A stretch of 17,154 nt of DNA from an uncultured Verrucomicrobiota bacterium (GTDB lineage Bacteria; Verrucomicrobiota; Kiritimatiellia; RFP12; UBA1067). Numbering within the stretch: the first letter of the stretch is position 1; the number at the start of each line of letters is the position of its first letter. Made by a program: the position numbers and the translations under genes. The stretch is taken from positions 1-17,154 of the forward strand of contig CALCDB010000169.1 in assembly GCA_937901395.1 (NCBI GenBank), written 5' to 3'. The notes beneath the pieces are model-generated. The model made no database searches and had not been told where the DNA came from. It saw only the letters and a list, made by a program, of their open reading frames with translations. Below are positions 14,637-17,154 of this stretch, in pieces.

Positions 14637-16246
14637 AAATCGAAGAATGCCGAGAATTGGAAGCGATCGCTGTATGCATGGCCATCAAGGTACCAATCAG
14701 TCGTAAGCCTTCCATATTCAAATGCAAGCTTCAGATTATCGGTAAGCTGATAGAACACGTCAATATATGCGCGATCATTGAATAACCGACCTTCCGCCAA
14801 TGCCGCATCCTCGTCCATTGGGTCGTCAAAGCCGTAACCGATTGCGAATGACCAATCATCATTCAAGCGATAGCCAAGGTCGATGAATCCACCAACCGTA
14901 CGCACTGCCTGACCATTGCCAAACGCATCATAGCCAACTCTCTGCCCGATACCGGCCTGCACGCCACCAAGATTCTGACCGCCAAAGAACTGTCCGGTAA
15001 GCGTAAAGTCGCCAAACGGAATTTGCGCGGCAATGAGCCCCATCGAACTGTCGTACTCGTCATTCTCGCCGAGTATCCAATTGCCGTCCGCATCCGTCGC
15101 ATAAATATTACGCGACTTATCCCGACCGTACATACCGCCAACTCCGATGAGCCAACGCTTACCGCCATAATCCTTCTCGTCTTGCCAAGAAGCATCATGA
15201 TCATAGACGAGCGCCGCCTCAACAAGCGGCCATGCCGACGCGGAATTATCCTGCGTGCCATCAAAATCACGATCTCCTCCCATGCCAGGACCGTTCTTCA
15301 CGATGCCGGCGCGAATCTCGAGCGAACTATCATCCCACTCGATCTTCTTGGTCACGCGAATTTGCGGACTACGCCGATATGGGTGCCCCGCGTTCTCCAT
15401 CCACGCGCCATCAATTTCCGACGGCGTTACGATCTTCCAGAGATGCCAGGTCTGGCCAAACAATATCGCCCACCCGCTCTCATGCTCTGCATTGATGTAA
15501 AGATGCCGCCAGTGGAACGCATAGTCATTGGCATGATCGCCCGCGAGGTCAAATTCCGCCCTGCCGGTGAACGTCCATCCCGAATGCGCTTCAGGCGTTT
15601 CGAACTGCAAGCCAAGAATGGAATCCTGCATCGAGAAAACCGTCGTGTGAGTATCGTAATCGTAACTACTCGGCGGCTTCACCCAATCCGCGTAGATATC
15701 CGCCTCCGTGCCATGCGTATTATGCACGGCTTCGAAAACGAGATACCCATATGGCGTGATCTTAAGACCAGATTCCGAAAGCGGCTCGAAGATACCTGCG
15801 GTTACATCGGCCAAATAATACTTATAGCCCTTGTCGGTAGTCCAAATTCGCCCAGTCTCGTTCGTGGTAGTGCCCTCGGCTGGCTTGTTCACGCGCGTGG
15901 ATGCGATGCGACTCAAGGTCTCCGTCTGAAGTTCAAACTTCTTTACCTGCTCGGTCGCCTTCAAATCCTGATCCACCATCCACTTGTTGAACTGCGCCTT
16001 CTGGTCCTCCAACTGCGCAATGCGCTTCGCCTGTTCGGCATTTTCCGATGACAACTTGGCGAATTCGCCCCTCCGAACCTCAAGTTCGGCAATGCGCTTC
16101 GCCTGCGCCGCATTCTCGGTCTCAAGCCTCGCAATGCGCTCGATGAGCGCTTGCAAATCAGCTTGGGTCACTGCATCCGCAGGCGAGGCCTCGACCGCCC
16201 CGGCCATACTCACGGCAAAAATTACGGCAAGTATTGCGTTCTTCAT
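14633..16246 (-). CDS. Outer-membrane porin with N-terminal coiled coil
   Basis: This 537-aa protein has a signal peptide (MKNAILAVIFAVSMAGAVEA), then a coiled coil at about residues 27-90 with two near-identical units, ENAAQAKRIAELE and ENAEQAKRIAQLE. A short linker leads to a beta-rich region from about 145 to the end, with alternating aromatic and polar strands and many Gly/Asp turns. It ends FSAFFDF, with the terminal Phe recognised by the BAM machinery. The plan (coiled coil plus barrel) is like DcaP-type and other trimeric porins of Gram-negative and PVC bacteria; the periplasmic coiled coil may trimerise or reach the peptidoglycan. The gene begins 6 nt after rplS with only a weak ribosome site, and no terminator or promoter is visible between them. 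Substrate unknown. Confidence 0.83.
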   Translation of the reverse strand: MKNAILAVIFAVSMAGAVEASPADAVTQADLQALIERIARLETENAAQAKRIAELEVRRGEFAKLSSENAEQAKRIAQLEDQKAQFNKWMVDQDLKATEQVKKFELQTETLSRIASTRVNKPAEGTTTNETGRIWTTDKGYKYYLADVTAGIFEPLSESGLKITPYGYLVFEAVHNTHGTEADIYADWVKPPSSYDYDTHTTVFSMQDSILGLQFETPEAHSGWTFTGRAEFDLAGDHANDYAFHWRHLYINAEHESGWAILFGQTWHLWKIVTPSEIDGAWMENAGHPYRRSPQIRVTKKIEWDDSSLEIRAGIVKNGPGMGGDRDFDGTQDNSASAWPLVEAALVYDHDASWQDEKDYGGKRWLIGVGGMYGRDKSRNIYATDADGNWILGENDEYDSSMGLIAAQIPFGDFTLTGQFFGGQNLGGVQAGIGQRVGYDAFGNGQAVRTVGGFIDLGYRLNDDWSFAIGYGFDDPMDEDAALAEGRLFNDRAYIDVFYQLTDNLKLAFEYGRLTTDWYLDGHAYSDRFQFSAFFDF

Positions 16247-16252
16247 AAACTC

Positions 16253-16621
16253 TTACTTCTTGATGAGTTTACGAACCGCCTTGTGAGAGCAGAATGTGCG
16301 CTCGGTATAGAGCTTCGCACGCCAACCATCACCCTTCTTGACGACCTTGATTCCCTGAATCCAAGGGCTCGCGAACGGAAATAGCTTTTCAACTCTAACG
16401 CCATAGCTATCACGCGTAACCGTAAAGTTGCCCATGACGTTCCCGCGTCCATTGTCAATCGCAAGAACCTTGCCCTCGAAATCCTGAATGCGGAACTTGT
16501 CGCCTTCCTTGATCTTAATCGAAACGCGAACCGTATCACCAGTGCGGAATTTCGGATAATTCTTCGCCGCGAGCGCCGTCGTCTGTTCGGCGTTAATCTT
16601 ATCAATAAGCTTGATACCCAT
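16253..16621 (-). CDS. rplS: 50S ribosomal protein L19
   Basis: This 122-aa protein matches L19 throughout: FRTGDTVRVSIKIKEGDKFR, RIQDFEGKVLAI, a GNFTVTRDSYGVRVEKLFPF block, SPWIQGIKVVKKG and RRAKLY-like WRAKLY. L19 lies at the 30S-50S interface. Length is normal (about 115-120). The start has the strongest Shine-Dalgarno in the window, 4 nt away. The gene follows rpsP after 17 nt; in most bacteria rimM and trmD stand between these two. The C-terminal tail (RTFCSHKAVRKLIKK) differs from the usual L19 ending but keeps its basic character. Confidence 0.95.
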   Translation of the reverse strand: MGIKLIDKINAEQTTALAAKNYPKFRTGDTVRVSIKIKEGDKFRIQDFEGKVLAIDNGRGNVMGNFTVTRDSYGVRVEKLFPFASPWIQGIKVVKKGDGWRAKLYTERTFCSHKAVRKLIKK

Positions 16622-16625
16622 GATA

Positions 16626-16634
16626 CACCTCCTT
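16626..16634 (-). promoter_or_regulatory. Strong Shine-Dalgarno of rplS
   Basis: AAGGAGGTG on the minus strand is nearly the full anti-Shine-Dalgarno complement, 4 nt ahead of the ATG. It shows that this organism uses a normal 16S 3' end, which makes the absence of such sites at ung and the permease gene meaningful. Confidence 0.85.
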
Positions 16635-16638
16635 AAAC

Positions 16639-16938
16639 TTAGGCCTCAGCGCCCTTTTCGGCCTTCGGTTGCGCCTTGACCGCATGATGTGGCTTGAGAT
16701 TCGGATTCTTCGCGCGACGAATCAACGATGCGACCGTCGTCGAGGGCTTCGCGCCCTTCTTGAGCCACGCCTCGACCTTTTCAAGATCAAGCTTGAAATT
16801 ATCCTCCTTGATCTGGGTATCATACCACCCGAGAATCTCGAGGAACTTGCCATCACGAGGCGAACGCGAATCCGCCGCTACGATACGATAAGTCGCATGG
16901 TTTGTGCAACCGGTACGACGCATCCTAATCTTTACCAT
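16639..16938 (-). CDS. rpsP: 30S ribosomal protein S16
   Basis: This 99-aa protein starts MVKIRMRRTGCTNHATYRIV and continues with ADSRSPRDGKFLEILGWYD, the S16 core; the LEKVEAWLKKGAKPSTTV block is also typical. S16 is needed for 30S assembly. The last 20 residues are an Ala/Lys/Pro-rich tail, common in S16. The frame is open for 68 codons further upstream, through the terminator repeat and promoter, but the ATG at 16938 is the family start, with AAGG close by. First gene of rpsP-rplS-porin. Confidence 0.95.
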   Translation of the reverse strand: MVKIRMRRTGCTNHATYRIVAADSRSPRDGKFLEILGWYDTQIKEDNFKLDLEKVEAWLKKGAKPSTTVASLIRRAKNPNLKPHHAVKAQPKAEKGAEA

Positions 16939-16978
16939 AACCTTATTTCTTTCCTTATTGGTTAAACAAATTGCGCGT

Positions 16979-17007
16979 AGTATATCATATCCGCTCACCC
17001 ATTGCAA
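16979..17007 (-). promoter_or_regulatory. Promoter of rpsP-rplS-porin (extended -10)
   Basis: The minus strand has TTGCAA (17007-17002), a 17-nt spacer and TATACT (16984-16979), preceded by TGA to give an extended -10. The start should be near 16972, leaving a leader of about 34 nt before rpsP. Confidence 0.65.
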
Positions 17008-17027
17008 GCGTAAATTAGATAAACGAA

Positions 17028-17092
17028 TAAAAAAAAGAGCCGGAACGATTGCTCGCGATTCGAGCGAGCAATAGCCGGGAGTCTCGTTTTTT
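17028..17092. terminator. Bidirectional rho-independent terminator (first repeat copy)
   Basis: A 9-bp stem, ATTGCTCGC (17048-17056) with GCGAGCAAT (17064-17072), closes a 7-nt loop, with an outer CCGG/CCGG pairing across a small internal loop. Runs of A (17029-17036) and T (17087-17092) flank it, so it can end transcription in either direction. On the minus strand it would insulate rpsP from whatever lies to the right. Confidence 0.7.
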
Positions 17093-17154
17093 GTTCGACG
17101 AACAAAAGAGCCGGAACGATTGCTCGCGATTCGAGCGAGCAATAGCCGGGAGTC
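17033..17154. repeat. Direct repeat: 51-bp hairpin unit, two copies, 71-bp period
   Basis: Bases 17033-17083 and 17104-17154 are identical over 51 bp, each containing the 9-bp stem and 7-nt loop. The 20-bp link (17084-17103) includes TTTTGTTC/GAACAAAA, itself a small hairpin. The second copy reaches the window edge, so the array may continue beyond it. It holds no open frame that looks like a gene. Confidence 0.85.

Noticed and set aside
15023..16051. 342-aa plus-strand open frame inside the porin region
   Set aside because: Antisense shadow of the porin; the minus frame has a signal peptide, coiled coil, barrel pattern and terminal Phe, while the plus frame shows no family motifs.
17033..17154. 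CRISPR-like array
   Set aside because: Only two units, each with an internal long hairpin and A/T flanks, and the 20-bp link is a palindrome rather than a unique spacer. No cas genes nearby.

Overview
The window suggests a Gram-negative bacterium of the PVC group, most likely Verrucomicrobiota in the broad sense (including Kiritimatiellae and Lentisphaeria). The evidence is an outer-membrane porin ending in Phe, many prepilin genes arranged like the Verrucomicrobium/Chthoniobacter prepilin cassette, a kelch domain fused to a sodium:solute symporter, and a CPBP protease of the type often seen in this group. GC content looks close to one half by eye. The assignment rests on gene content recalled from known families; no search was run. 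There are no insertion sequences, tRNAs, rRNAs or CRISPR arrays.

Layout, right to left (most genes are on the minus strand). At the right edge, 17033-17154, is a 51-bp terminator-like hairpin present twice with a 71-bp period. Then comes a ribosomal-protein unit, rpsP-rplS, with no rimM or trmD between them, followed after 6 nt by a 537-aa coiled-coil porin gene. A lactate-permease-family gene on the plus strand (13362-14636) converges on the porin gene, and their stop codons interlock. A 62-bp divergent promoter region carries a perfect 13-bp inverted repeat in which each arm holds an extended -10 box. Leftward it serves ung-aroC-CPBP protease, three genes overlapping by 4-7 nt.

A clear sigma70-type promoter in the next 53-bp gap starts a tightly coupled operon that runs off the left edge, more than 11 kb: kelch-symporter fusion, gspF (broken by a 1-nt frameshift), three prepilins of 397, 215 and 184 aa, then GspH-, GspI/PilV-, GspJ- and GspG-like prepilins, and a giant (over 840 aa) GspK/PilX-like protein cut by the window edge. 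Every junction is a 1-20 nt overlap or a gap of at most 3 nt.

How it fits together: seven class III prepilins plus one GspK/PilX-like protein and a GspF inner-membrane platform form most of a type II secretion or type IV pilus-like assembly. No ATPase (GspE), secretin (GspD) or prepilin peptidase is present here. The H/I/J/K-like subset resembles the four-gene 'Verru_Chthon cassette' (D, B, C, A), whose function is unknown, here with a GspG-like gene inserted before the large A-like gene. Co-expression with a periplasmic kelch/sodium-sugar symporter suggests, by inference only, a link between surface assembly or secretion and glycan (possibly sialic acid) use.
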